Below, piece after piece: positions 9,055-18,088 of a stretch of 64,000 nucleotides of DNA (positions within the stretch are counted from its first letter, which is position 1; the number at the start of each line of letters is the position of its first letter). Below the pieces are notes generated by a model. The model did no database searches. It saw only the letters and a program-made list of their open reading frames with translations, and was not told the DNA's origin. The stretch lies in NCBI GenBank assembly GCA_022701275.1, contig CP031740.1, forward strand, positions 1,809,001 through 1,873,000, read 5' to 3'. Position numbers and translations under genes: made by a program. The DNA is from Microcoleus vaginatus PCC 9802. Its GTDB lineage: Bacteria; Cyanobacteriota; Cyanobacteriia; Cyanobacteriales; Microcoleaceae.

Positions 9055-11115
9055 ATGGTTATGGCTTTTGGACGGGAAATCTGCTGCAATCTCGACTCGG
9101 CGGAGTCTCGGGAGTGGTTGGTCACAAACGGGATCGGCGGTTACGCTAGCGGGACGATCGCAAATCTACTCACCCGCCGCTATCACGGCTTGCTGGTAGC
9201 TGCCCTCCAACCCCCCCTGGGACGCACTTTGATGCTCGCCAAGCTGGACGAGACGGCTGTGTATCACGATCGCCCCTATCCGCTTTATACAAACCGCTGG
9301 GCCGACGCGGCGATCGAACCCCACGGCTACAACTACATCGAAAGCTTTCACCTCGAAGGCACGACGCCTGTTTGGAGGTTTGCTCTCGCCGACGCTATCC
9401 TGGAAAAGCGGATTTGGATGCAGCAAGGTGCTAACACAACATATATTCAATACCGCTTGCACCGCGCCTCACAACCGATCGCCCTCGCTGTCAAAGCCCT
9501 AGTCAACTACCGCGACTACCACCACACGACGAGCGCCTGTGACTGGCACATGAGCCTACAAACCTTGGAACGCGGGGTTTGTGTGACTGCATTTCCCAAG
9601 GCGACGCCGCTGTACCTGCTGACAGATGCCACACCAGAAGCTACATTCCAAGTCTCTGCGCCCTTATACAATTGGTACTACGGATTTGACTTGGCAGCAG
9701 AAAAGCGGCGCGGATTGGATTACTGCGAGGATCACTTGCACGCGGCGACTTTTCACATGACGATCGCACCGGGAAGTTCTCTCACATTGATAGCCAGCAC
9801 GGAGAAAAATCCCGAACTCAACGGCGGTACAGCTTTAGAATGGCGCCACACTTATGACCAACAACTGCTGCACAACTGGTCAAAAGTGAGTGAATGTCCC
9901 GACTGGATCAATACCTTAGTGCTCGCCGCCGACCAATTTATCGTCAGCCGCCCCCTACCGGAGGAACCCGAAGGCAAAACGATCATCGCCGGATATCCCT
10001 GGTTCAGCGACTGGGGGCGCGATACGACGATCGCCCTACCCGGCCTCACAATCTGTACCGGGCGATGGGAAATTGCGCGATCGATTTTGCGGACATTTGC
10101 GCGGTATGTCGATCGGGGAATGCTGCCGAACCGCTTCCCGGATGCGGGCGGCGAACCGGAATACAACACCGCAGACGCCACGCTGTGGTACTTTGAGGCC
10201 ATCCGCGCTTATATCGATGCCACGGGAGACGACGAACTTTTGACCGAACTCTGGCCGGTGTTATGTGAGATTGTTGACTGGCACTTGCAGGGTACTCGGT
10301 ATAACATCCGCGTCGATCCCGATGACGGTTTAGTCTACGCGGGCGAAACCGGCGTGCAACTGACTTGGATGGACGCGAAAATCGGCGATTGGGTGGTGAC
10401 GCCTCGGATTGGTAAGCCGATCGAACTCAGCGCGCTTTGGTACAATGCTATACAAGCTATGGCAAGTTTTGCTCGAAAACTGGGCAAGCCTCACAATGAA
10501 TACCAGCAATTGGGCGATCGAACAGCCGCCGGATTTCCTCGCTTCTGGAACGCCTCAAGCGGTTACTGTTACGACGTTCTCGACGGTCCAGACGGACACG
10601 ATGCCTCGCTGCGGCCCAACCAAATATTCGCCGTATCCTTGCCCCTAGACTCGATTCCTCCTCACTCCGCCAACTCATTGTCCGCGGGGATGCGCCAGGA
10701 AACCCGCTATACGCCGTTACTGACGCCCATCCAGCAGCGTGGCGTGGTGGACGCCTGCGCTCAACAGCTTCTGACTTCTGTCGGCCTCCGCAGCCTCTCG
10801 CCGCAGCACCCGCAATATCGCGGCGCATACGGAGGCGACCAATTGCAGCGCGACAGCGCCTACCACCAAGGCACAGTTTGGGGCTGGCTGATTGGCCCGT
10901 TTGTCTTGGCGCACTTACACGTATACAAAAACCCAGGACAAGCTCGCGAATTCCTCGAACCGATGGCACATCATATAAGGGGCGGCGGAGTTGGCAGTCT
11001 GGGCGAAATTTTTGAGGGCGACGCCCCTCACTCGCCGCGAGGCTGCACGGCTCAAGCTTGGACTGTGGCTGAGGTGCTGCGGGCGTGGTTGGCAATTAAT
11101 ACTGTGGGTGTTTAA
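9055..11115 (+). CDS. Amylo-alpha-1,6-glucosidase (glycogen debranching enzyme, GH133-like)
   Basis: About 686 residues. The N-terminal glycogen-debranching domain shows WLVTNGIGGYASGT and TRRYHGLLVAAL. The C-terminal (alpha/alpha)6 domain carries GYPWFSDWGRDT and the block NRFPDAGGEPEYNTADATLW, typical of amylo-alpha-1,6-glucosidases. It removes alpha-1,6-linked glucose at branch points. Possible starts are GTG 9046, ATG 9055 and ATG 9061. None has a strong ribosome site; 9055 or 9061 best fits a start just before AFGREIC. The gene is followed by glucokinase on the same strand, which could phosphorylate the glucose released. That link is inferred from order. Confidence 0.93.
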   Translation: MVMAFGREICCNLDSAESREWLVTNGIGGYASGTIANLLTRRYHGLLVAALQPPLGRTLMLAKLDETAVYHDRPYPLYTNRWADAAIEPHGYNYIESFHLEGTTPVWRFALADAILEKRIWMQQGANTTYIQYRLHRASQPIALAVKALVNYRDYHHTTSACDWHMSLQTLERGVCVTAFPKATPLYLLTDATPEATFQVSAPLYNWYYGFDLAAEKRRGLDYCEDHLHAATFHMTIAPGSSLTLIASTEKNPELNGGTALEWRHTYDQQLLHNWSKVSECPDWINTLVLAADQFIVSRPLPEEPEGKTIIAGYPWFSDWGRDTTIALPGLTICTGRWEIARSILRTFARYVDRGMLPNRFPDAGGEPEYNTADATLWYFEAIRAYIDATGDDELLTELWPVLCEIVDWHLQGTRYNIRVDPDDGLVYAGETGVQLTWMDAKIGDWVVTPRIGKPIELSALWYNAIQAMASFARKLGKPHNEYQQLGDRTAAGFPRFWNASSGYCYDVLDGPDGHDASLRPNQIFAVSLPLDSIPPHSANSLSAGMRQETRYTPLLTPIQQRGVVDACAQQLLTSVGLRSLSPQHPQYRGAYGGDQLQRDSAYHQGTVWGWLIGPFVLAHLHVYKNPGQAREFLEPMAHHIRGGGVGSLGEIFEGDAPHSPRGCTAQAWTVAEVLRAWLAINTVGV

Positions 11116-11323
11116 ATTAGTAGTGTTATCAATCATTTGGTAATATCGCAAATTCAAGACCTCAAGAGAATCTCTCTTTCTCTGTCTGTTCTCTTTCTCT
11201 GCGTCAAGAGCACCTCTGCGGTTCGTTTAAAAAAAGAGTTCACCAATCTGCCTATCCTTGCTATAAACTAGGTGGGTTATTCAGCAACGAAATCAAGACA
11301 ACTACTAATTAAATAGGAGATTT

Positions 11324-12364
11324 ATGGCATTATTATTAGCGGGCGATATTGGCGGAACTAAAACAATTTTGCGCTTAGTGGAAAGGACTGTTAACGGTGA
11401 AATGAATCCTCTTTACGAGTTTCGCTATCCGAGCGGGGAGTTTCCCGATTTAGTGCCGATGGTGCAGCAGTTTTTGAGGGAAGCTGCTACGAAATTGGAT
11501 TTGGCGCCATTGCCTGAAAAAGCTTGTTTTGCGATCGCAGGCCCGGTGGTTAACAACACTGCAAAACTGACTAATTTACCTTGGATGTTGGATGCGAAGC
11601 GTCTGGAACAGGAATTAGGAATATCACACGTTAGTTTAATTAATGATTTTGTGGCGGTTGGCTACGGCGTGTGGGCTTTGGACGATCGAGATTTGCACAC
11701 TTTGCAAGTTGGCAAACCCCGCCAATACGACCCAATTGCTGTGATTGGTGCGGGTACTGGTTTGGGAAATTGTTTTGGAATTCCCGAGGCAAATGGCATC
11801 AGGGTTTTTTCTTCGGAAGGGGGACACGGTGACTTTGCTCCTCGTTCGGAGTTGGAGTTTCAATTGCTGAAATATTTGTTAGCCAAACACGACATTTCCC
11901 GAATATCGATCGAGCGTGTAGTTTCGGGACAAGGGATTGTTTCAATTTACCAGTTTTTGCGGGACAGAAAGTTTGCTCCTGAATCGCCGGAGATAGGGGA
12001 AGTTATCAAAAAATGGGAGTCAGAAATCGGTAAAACCGAGAAGAGTGTTGATCCGGGGGCGACAATTGCACAGGCGGCACTCAAAAAGTGCGATCGGCTT
12101 TCGGAACAAACAATGCAAATGTTTGTAGAAGCTTACGGTGCAGTGGCCGGAAATTTGGCTCTGACACTGTTACCTTACGGCGGTTTGTACGTAGCCGGCG
12201 GCATCGCTGCTAAAATTTTGCCGCTGATTCAAGAAGGGGGTTTTATGCGAGCGTTTACGCACAAAGGCCGGATGGATTCGCTGTTAGAAATGATGCCAGT
12301 TCGTCTTGTTTTGAATCCCAATGTAGGGTTAATTGGAGCGGCTGTTTGTGCGGCCGGTCTTTAG
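11324..12364 (+). CDS. glk: Glucokinase
   Basis: A 346-residue kinase that phosphorylates glucose with ATP. The phosphate-binding start LLAGDIGGTKTILRLVE and the adenosine/glucose block GAGTGLGNCFG followed by EGGHGDFAPRSELE are diagnostic of the bacterial Glk family (not ROK). GGLYVAGGIAAKI lies near the C-terminus. GGAG lies about 8 nt before the ATG. The 208-bp gap after the debranching gene contains a TATAAA-like box near 11264, so it may have its own promoter. It links glycogen debranching or trehalose-derived glucose to glycolysis. The REP array begins about 20 bp after its stop. Confidence 0.95.
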   Translation: MALLLAGDIGGTKTILRLVERTVNGEMNPLYEFRYPSGEFPDLVPMVQQFLREAATKLDLAPLPEKACFAIAGPVVNNTAKLTNLPWMLDAKRLEQELGISHVSLINDFVAVGYGVWALDDRDLHTLQVGKPRQYDPIAVIGAGTGLGNCFGIPEANGIRVFSSEGGHGDFAPRSELEFQLLKYLLAKHDISRISIERVVSGQGIVSIYQFLRDRKFAPESPEIGEVIKKWESEIGKTEKSVDPGATIAQAALKKCDRLSEQTMQMFVEAYGAVAGNLALTLLPYGGLYVAGGIAAKILPLIQEGGFMRAFTHKGRMDSLLEMMPVRLVLNPNVGLIGAAVCAAGL

Positions 12365-12382
12365 GATGATTTTAAATAGTTT

Positions 12383-12726
12383 GGGCGGGCAAGATGCCCA
12401 CCCCACAAGAATTTTGTGGCACAGGCATCTTGCCTGTGCAAATATTTGGGGCGGGCAAGATGCCCACCCCACAAGAATTTTGTGACACAGGCATCGTGCC
12501 TGTGAAATCCTTGTGACACAGGCATCTTGCCTGTGAAATCCTTGTGGCACAGGCATCTTGCCTGTGCAAATATTTGGGGCGGGCAAGATGCCCACCCCAC
12601 AAGAATTTTGTGGCACAGGCATCTTGCCTGTGAAATCCTTGTGGCACAGGCATCTTGCCTGTGAAATCCTTGTGGCACAGGCATCTTGCCTGTGACTGAA
12701 GCTTGGGCGGGCAAGATGCCCACCCC
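12383..12726. repeat. REP palindrome array (11 units)
   Basis: Two unit types share the core GGCATCTTGCC. Type B (GTGGCACAGGCATCTTGCC then TGTG) occurs seven times, from about 12416, 12482, 12513, 12544, 12610, 12641 and 12672. Type A, the opposite orientation with GGGCGGGCAAGATGCCCACC, occurs four times, from 12383, 12448, about 12577 and 12703. Most units are separated by AAATCCTT or AAGAATTTT spacers and each can fold into a hairpin. The array lies directly downstream of a RAYT gene. The three long antisense frames here are repeat artefacts. Confidence 0.9.
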
Positions 12727-12745
12727 ACAAGAAATTCAGAAAAAG

Positions 12746-13351
12746 CTAAACTTCATATATTTGCCAGAAAAAAGGATATTCCTCTGGAGTCACTGAAAGA
12801 CCAGCTTTGACAGGATTTTGCCTAATATATTCCCAAAAAACCTGAAATTCTCGTTCATCTCTGACAATGTGGTCATGTCGCTCATCCTGCCATACAGTAC
12901 CAATATGCTTCATCACCTTGGGAATTTGTTTAGAACTGTAGCTTTTCATACTGTGCAGAATGCTGCTGAGCGACCAGAATTTATTATCCGACTTTGCTAA
13001 AGGCTGCATTAGCATATGCACATGATCGGGCATTACAACTAAGCAGAAGATTTGATACCTTTGCCTATCAAAAAACTTGCAAGCATTTAGGACAACTTGT
13101 CTGGCTGCCGGAGTTAATTCAAGCTTCTCCCAAGTATTAAAAGTGATGAAATAGACCGCTCCTTCTAACTCCCAATGAGGTAAATTTCTGTAAGCAACTT
13201 TTAATTGAGCCTCTCTGAGTTTAAGCGGCAGACTAGAAGCCTGTCCCAGAAAAAGCTGATATTGACCTGTGGGGTGGGCATCTTCCGCGCCCAAATCCTG
13301 ATTGCTTCCCTGACTCAAATTTTCGCGAATCATATTACTAAGCAAAACCAC
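12746..13351 (-). CDS. REP-associated tyrosine transposase (RAYT / TnpA_REP, Y1 family)
   Basis: A 201-residue Y1 (HUH) transposase-like protein. The core begins at YRNLPHWELEGAVYFITF. The HUH motif is MPDHVHML, and the likely catalytic tyrosine lies in SMKSYSSKQI. The C-terminal WQDERHDHIVRDEREF and EYIRQNPVKAGL blocks are typical of RAYTs. These enzymes nick and process REP single strands. The eleven REPs begin about 20 bp beyond its stop, a REP/RAYT arrangement. The region coding for the first 45 residues contains a REP-like palindrome (13268-13292), so the true start may be altered. It is a single-copy, domesticated-looking gene without IS ends. Confidence 0.92.
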   Translation of the reverse strand: MVLLSNMIRENLSQGSNQDLGAEDAHPTGQYQLFLGQASSLPLKLREAQLKVAYRNLPHWELEGAVYFITFNTWEKLELTPAARQVVLNACKFFDRQRYQIFCLVVMPDHVHMLMQPLAKSDNKFWSLSSILHSMKSYSSKQIPKVMKHIGTVWQDERHDHIVRDEREFQVFWEYIRQNPVKAGLSVTPEEYPFFWQIYEV

Positions 13352-13429
13352 AACTTAATCTAAAATAGCCTTCATCAGGCAAGATTCCCATACCCTTACA
13401 GCTCATTTTCCTAAAGTCTTTAAATTTTT

Positions 13430-13454
13430 GTGGGGTGGGCATCTTGCCCGCCCC
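13430..13454 (+). repeat. REP unit upstream of the RAYT
   Basis: A full type-A REP (GTGGGGTGGGCATCTTGCCC then GCCCC) between the EVE gene and the RAYT, with a decayed copy near 13374-13396. The RAYT is therefore bracketed by REPs on both sides. Confidence 0.8.
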
Positions 13455-13480
13455 AAATATGCCGCTTAAATTGCCACAGC

Positions 13481-13930
13481 TTATCTCATCTTCAAAATCT
13501 TCTGGGCTGCACTTTCCGACACCGGCATCACCGATAACCGATTGCCTTTTCTCACCAGCAAAATCTCATCAGCGCTAAAGTTTTTTTTCAGTTCATCCAA
13601 AGATATTAACTTAGCAAACTCCTCAACAAACTCAACTCTCACAGTTTGCCAGCGAGGAGCATCAAACTGCGATTTAGCATCATAATATTCGCTATTCCTA
13701 TCGAACTGAGTAGGGTCAGCAACCCCAGTTTCTACGACGCGCACTAAGCCGACAATTCCCGGTATTTTAGTATTAGAATGGTAAAAAAATACTAAATCTC
13801 CCCGACTCATTTCTCGCATAAAATTGCGCGCTTGATAGTTGCGAACGCCATCCCAAATGGAAGTGCGATCGTGCTTCAAATCCCCAATACTATAAACATT
13901 CGGTTCCGACTTCATTAGCCAATAATTCAT
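13481..13930 (-). CDS. EVE domain-containing protein
   Basis: A 149-residue single-domain protein of the EVE/PUA-like family. It starts MNYWLMKSEPNVYSIGDL and continues WDGVRNYQARNFMREMSRGD and VFFYHSNTKIPGIVGLV, the family signature. EVE domains bind modified bases or nucleic acid. The family is widespread and the bacterial role is not settled. It sits 5 bp downstream of the SRPBCC gene on the same strand and is probably co-transcribed. Length is normal. Confidence 0.92.
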   Translation of the reverse strand: MNYWLMKSEPNVYSIGDLKHDRTSIWDGVRNYQARNFMREMSRGDLVFFYHSNTKIPGIVGLVRVVETGVADPTQFDRNSEYYDAKSQFDAPRWQTVRVEFVEEFAKLISLDELKKNFSADEILLVRKGNRLSVMPVSESAAQKILKMR

Positions 13931-13935
13931 ACAAT

Positions 13936-14418
13936 CTATTCGCTTGGGTTAGCCAAATATTCTTTAATTTTATCTAAACACTGCTGCATAGCTTTTTGCA
14001 TAAAAACCTGGACTAGCAACAACCCAAGCGGATAGAATACCGGAGAAGTCAGCATAAAATAAAACTCCCAATCAATCCGAGTTCCCTTTGCTGTAGCAGT
14101 GAAATTCCAATCTCCGCCACCAGACTCAATGAGTAGAGAAACCGGAAACTTAAACCCTCTAACCAGTCGGTAGGTTTGTCTTTCTGGCTTTTTGAAAGTA
14201 ATGATTTCTTCATCAATCACCGAAGAGTCGGAATTTTCTATCCGCCGCACGCCGCCTTCACGCATCTCTCCACCATCTGCCATCTCAGCTTTAATAATTG
14301 CTGGAATTGGGCCATATCCGCGAAAGACTTTTGGCAGATTAGACAGGGATGTAACAAAATCAAAGACTAATTCAGGCGATGCAGCGATTTCTACTAATGC
14401 GTTGGTTTTAACTAACAT
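13936..14418 (-). CDS. SRPBCC (START/polyketide-cyclase-like) family protein
   Basis: 160 residues. The opening LVKTNALVEIAASPELVFDFVTSLSNLPKVF is the typical first strand and helix of SRPBCC lipid-binding-pocket proteins. GTRIDWEFYFML falls in a central strand and the final helix is VQVFMQKAMQQCLDKIKEYL. The ligand cannot be predicted. It overlaps no neighbour; the EVE gene follows after 5 bp, suggesting a two-gene unit. The disrupted ABC transporter gene lies upstream on the same strand. Confidence 0.85.
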   Translation of the reverse strand: MLVKTNALVEIAASPELVFDFVTSLSNLPKVFRGYGPIPAIIKAEMADGGEMREGGVRRIENSDSSVIDEEIITFKKPERQTYRLVRGFKFPVSLLIESGGGDWNFTATAKGTRIDWEFYFMLTSPVFYPLGLLLVQVFMQKAMQQCLDKIKEYLANPSE

Positions 14419-14477
14419 TTATTCCTCCCCCCACCTGATTTGATAATGAACTGTGAGTTAAAAGTGCGTAATTTTAA

Positions 14478-16594
14478 TTATAAAATATCCTTCCGCTTCT
14501 GCAACCACAGAGTCAACATCAAATAAACGAAAATATGCACGCACAAAACACCCCAATTTAAACTCAAATTCTCCCAGGTTGGATCGTAAACAGGAGTAGG
14601 CTCAAACGGCTGAGGAAGCGTACTCCCATCCGGTAATGTAGTAGGCGCCGGAACCATCCCATTCACATTAACTAAAGAGCCGTAAGCACCCACAGACCAG
14701 CGGCTTAACATCAGCCAAGAAAACTTGCTCGCCGCACCTTCCATCTTAAACAAAACTCCCGAAAAAATAATCTGAGGCAGCAATAAGAGAGGCAAAGCGC
14801 TATTAGCTTGAGAGCTATTTTTAACAATCGCAGAAACCACTAATCCGAGACTGACACAACTCATTAAAGTTAGGAATGTGGTAATACTTGCTCCCACAGG
14901 CCAGGAAATAAAACTCGGTTCGGGGGATTTAAAAGCAATCAGAATAACTCCTACCATTAACAGTGTTTGCAATACTGCCACACCAGAAAGTATAAAAATT
15001 TTTGAACCTAAATAAGCAAACAATCCTAAATTGACCAAACGTTCTCGCAAATAAATAGCAGATTCTTTAACAATTTCTTGCAGAGAAGTTGCCAGTCCTA
15101 CCCAAATAGCCGCACAGGTAAATACAAACAAAACTCTGAGCGCTAAAGGTGCTAAAGTTGCTTCGGGTGCGCCAATTAATGGGTCTTTATCTCTGACGGC
15201 TAGCCGCAGTAAACTAATGCCTATCGGCGCTGTTAAAAGAGCTAAACTCAAGTTAACTAAGTCGCGAAAAACGAGTTGGAAATAGCGCTGGGCAAGCAAA
15301 ACGAGTTGTTTTACAAAAGATTGAGATTTTGGTACAGAAGGTGCAGAAGGTATTTTTGCATTAGCGTTGCCTGTGCTGAAGTGGTTGACAATATAGCGCT
15401 GATAGTAGGGAGATTTATTAAACTTTTCTGCCCAGCTTTGAACGTGGGTTTCTCCTGTTTCTAATTCGTTGTAAATGTCGGCAAAATCGCCAGTTTTGAC
15501 ATCGAAAAAATCGAGCGCTTCCCTAGGTGGGCCGAAGTAACAAAGGCGTCCGCCACGACCCATAAACACAATCCGATCGCACATCGTGATATTTGCCGTC
15601 GCGTGAGTCACCAGAATCACCGTCCGGCCTTGATTTGCCAACTTTCGCAGCAGTTGCATCATCTTCTTATCCAAACCCGGATCGAGTCCTGAAGTCGGTT
15701 CGTCTAAAAAGAAAAGTTTCGGGTCTGCTAACAGTTCAACTCCAATGCTGACCCGCTTTCGCTGTCCGCCGCTAAGCTGTTTTACCAAAGCCTTGCGACG
15801 GTGAGTCATTTCAATATCTTCTAAAGTTTTTGCGACTACCTGCTTGACATCTGTATCGGGAGGTAAGCGCAATTTAGCTGCATAACTCAAAACTTCTTCT
15901 ACTGTCAAATCTGCGTGCACAATATCATCTTGAGGCACGTAACCGATTTGATTGCGGTAAATATTGAAGTTTTGGCGCAGGTTGTCACCGTTGAGAAACA
16001 CAGCGCCGTTAGTAGTTTTTTCAATGCCTAAAAGCGTCCGCATTAAAGTAGATTTACCCGCACCGCTACCACCAACTAAAGCCACAAACTGCCCCGGTTC
16101 GATCGCCAAAGTGATGTTATCCAAACGCTTCGGAATCACCAGACTGTCAGCATCCAAACGAATTTGATGGCCGGAGTCTTGCATCTGCAACTCACCGCTG
16201 CGGTAAGTTAGAGTAAACGGGCCGATCCGAATTGCATCTCCCTCGGACAACTGTACAGAATTTGTCACTCGCTGACCGTTAACAAAAACCCCGTTAACGC
16301 TGTGGTCTCGCAAAATATAATTGCCGCGACTGTCTTGGTCGATTGTGGCGTGGCGTCTAGAAACAAGCGGCGCATCTAATTGCAGCGAAGCGTTTGGATC
16401 GCGACCCAACAAAACCGACCGATTCTTAAGAATAATTGACTGCTTGCTAGGGACAGCAACCTGATTCGCCAGCGGATTAAAATAACTCAGCAAAACTTGA
16501 TTTTGAGGATCGAGACCGATTTTAATTTCTGTGCCGTTTTTCAGACAATAACCGTCATTGGGAGTGATGCGAGTGCGATCGACAAATAAGCCAT
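14478..16594 (-). pseudogene. FHA-domain ABC transporter (ABCG-like), C-terminal part, split by IS630
   Basis: The main part of an ABC transporter cut by the IS at 16597-17767. It contains the end of a first FHA domain (from NGLFVDRTRI), an intact second FHA domain (LLGRDPNASLQLDAPLVSRR, then HSVNGVFVNGQRV), an ABC ATPase with Walker A GGSGAGKST, signature LSGGQRKRVS and Walker B LFFLDEPTSGLDPG, and an ABC-2-type membrane domain with about six hydrophobic segments. It resembles ABCG half-transporters with FHA regulation by phosphothreonine. Removing the IS and one TA restores the reading frame exactly with 17770-18011. An open frame extends into the IS end to an ATG at 16634, so a truncated fusion could still be made. 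Confidence 0.9.
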
Positions 16595-16596
16595 TA

Positions 16597-17767
16597 AGTA
16601 GGTCGGCGAGAAAAAACAAAACTATGTTAAGATACATAAATAAAACTCTAGCTCTAGTGGGGTAACTAATATATGGGCGCTCGATTAAGAGTATTTCTGA
16701 CTCAAGAGCAAGACAAAACCCTATCAAATTTGAGAACGGCGAAAGTACCACAAAAAGTCAAAGATAGAGCAGAAGTAATCAGGTTAAATGCACATGGCTG
16801 GTATGTTGAGAAAATAGCTGCTCACTTTAACTGGGCTTCACAAACAGTGAGAGGAGTTTTACATAAATGGGAAAAGTTTGGTATAGAAAGCCTTTGGGAA
16901 AAACCAGGTCGAGGGGGAAAAGCCAAGTGGAAAGAAGAAGATCTAGAGTTTTTGGAAGAATGCCTTAAAAAAGAACCACGTACATATAACAGTTTTCAAT
17001 TAGCTGATAAATTAGAAAAAGAGCGCTCTATTAAATTAAGTCCCGACAGATTAAGACGGGTACTAAAAAAAAGGGGATTATTTGGAAAAGAGCTAGTCCA
17101 AGTCATAAAGGAAAACAAGACTCCAAAGAACGAGAAATAAAGCAATCAGACCTAGATATGCTGGAATGGGCTGCTGCTGCGGGAGAAATCGACTTAAAGT
17201 ATTTAGATGAATCAGGATTTTGTGCGTGGAGTAAACCGAGTTATACCTATTACAACAAAGGTCAGCAAAAACGTATACAACAAACTAAACATCGAGGTCG
17301 TAGATTAAGTATTGTGGGGCTTTTTGAACCTTTAAGTAGTTTCGTCTATGGTTTGGTCATTGGAGGTGTTGATAGAAAAGCTTATATTCAAATGATGGAT
17401 CAAGAAGCCGAAGCTGCTGCTAAGATGAAACGGCTCAGAATCATCGTACAAGACAACGGACCCATACACAAATGTCAGGAGGTTAAACAGTTATGGTCAA
17501 AGTGGGAAGAGCAGGGTTTATATATCTTTTTCTTGCCCAAATATTGTTCCGAAATGAACCCAATTGAATTAGAGTGGCAACACATTAAAGAAGATGAATT
17601 AGCGGGACAAATGTTTGACGATGAATTAGACCTCGCCTACGCCGTAATTGATGGAGTAGAAGTTAGAGGCCAAAGAGGAAACTACAGTACACAACGTATT
17701 AAATTTAAGTCCCATCACCCTACTTAATTTTTTGTTACATACTTGTGATTTTCCCCGCCGACCTACT
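16597..17767 (+). mobile_element. IS630-family element, copy 1, in ABC transporter gene
   Basis: 1171 bp. The ends are inverted: AGTAGGTCGGCG at 16597-16608 and its complement at 17756-17767, with weaker similarity for another 20 bp. It is flanked by TA at 16595-16596 and 17768-17769, the target duplication expected for IS630/Tc1-mariner. It carries two transposase frames joined by a -1 shift. The flanks are two halves of one FHA domain. It is similar to, but clearly diverged from, copy 2 at 31736-32908. Confidence 0.93.
16673..17727 (+). CDS. IS630 family transposase (two frames, -1 frameshift)
   Basis: Frame A (16673-17140, 155 aa) carries the helix-turn-helix part. Frame B (17158-17727, 189 aa) carries the DDE catalytic part with LDESGFCAW, VQDNGPIH and NPIELEWQHIKEDE supplying Asp, Asp and Glu. 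The frames are in -1 relation. A run of eight A at 17065-17072 is a likely slippage point; after the shift the reading becomes LKKKGIIWKRASPSHKGKQD, continuous with frame B. Copy 2 has the same layout, so programmed frameshifting is more likely than decay. Confidence 0.88.
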
Positions 17768-17769
17768 TA

Positions 17770-18011
17770 GTGCTCGGTCGCTGGCCGTCACCGTCGTAAA
17801 TCCAGTAATTATTGCCAATTTGGCGCAAAACAGCGTGAACGCCCGAAACTGCGCGCCAGGGTTCGGGAATGACTAAATCAGCACGAGTGCGATCGCGCCC
17901 CAATACGTGCTGCTGCTGTTTTAACTCTAACTGTAAAATTTCCCCTTGATTGCTTAATACTATATAAGGTCGATCGCTTAAAGCAGTCAGTTGTCCTATA
18001 TTGCCTGTCAT
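17770..18011 (-). pseudogene. FHA-domain ABC transporter, N-terminal fragment
   Basis: Codes for MTGNIGQLTALSDRPYIVL to YDGDGQRPST, the first three quarters of an FHA domain, including LGRDRTRADLVIP and SGVHAVLRQIGNNYWIYD. It then runs into the IS630 end. Joined across the IS to 16594, the product reads GDGQRPST-NGLFVDRTRI, a normal FHA loop. This is therefore the 5' piece of the split gene and not a separate small gene. Its own promoter and start at 18011 remain intact, so a short FHA peptide could still be made. Confidence 0.9.
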
Positions 18012-18088
18012 ACTTCAATCGCGGTTTTTGCACTCACTTTGGTCAGCATATCAAAAGTAGGACAACAATACACTTATATTAAGCAAGT

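Noticed and set aside
12329..12730. Three long overlapping antisense frames of 118-133 codons
   Set aside because: They are translations of the REP array in three frames; the repetitive peptides follow the DNA repeat, not protein selection.
12365..12745. CRISPR array
   Set aside because: Spacers are not unique; units are self-complementary in both orientations and related REPs occur singly elsewhere. No cas genes are present.
16673..17140. IS630 frame A as a stand-alone regulator gene
   Set aside because: It is the helix-turn-helix half of a frameshifted transposase bounded by the IS ends.
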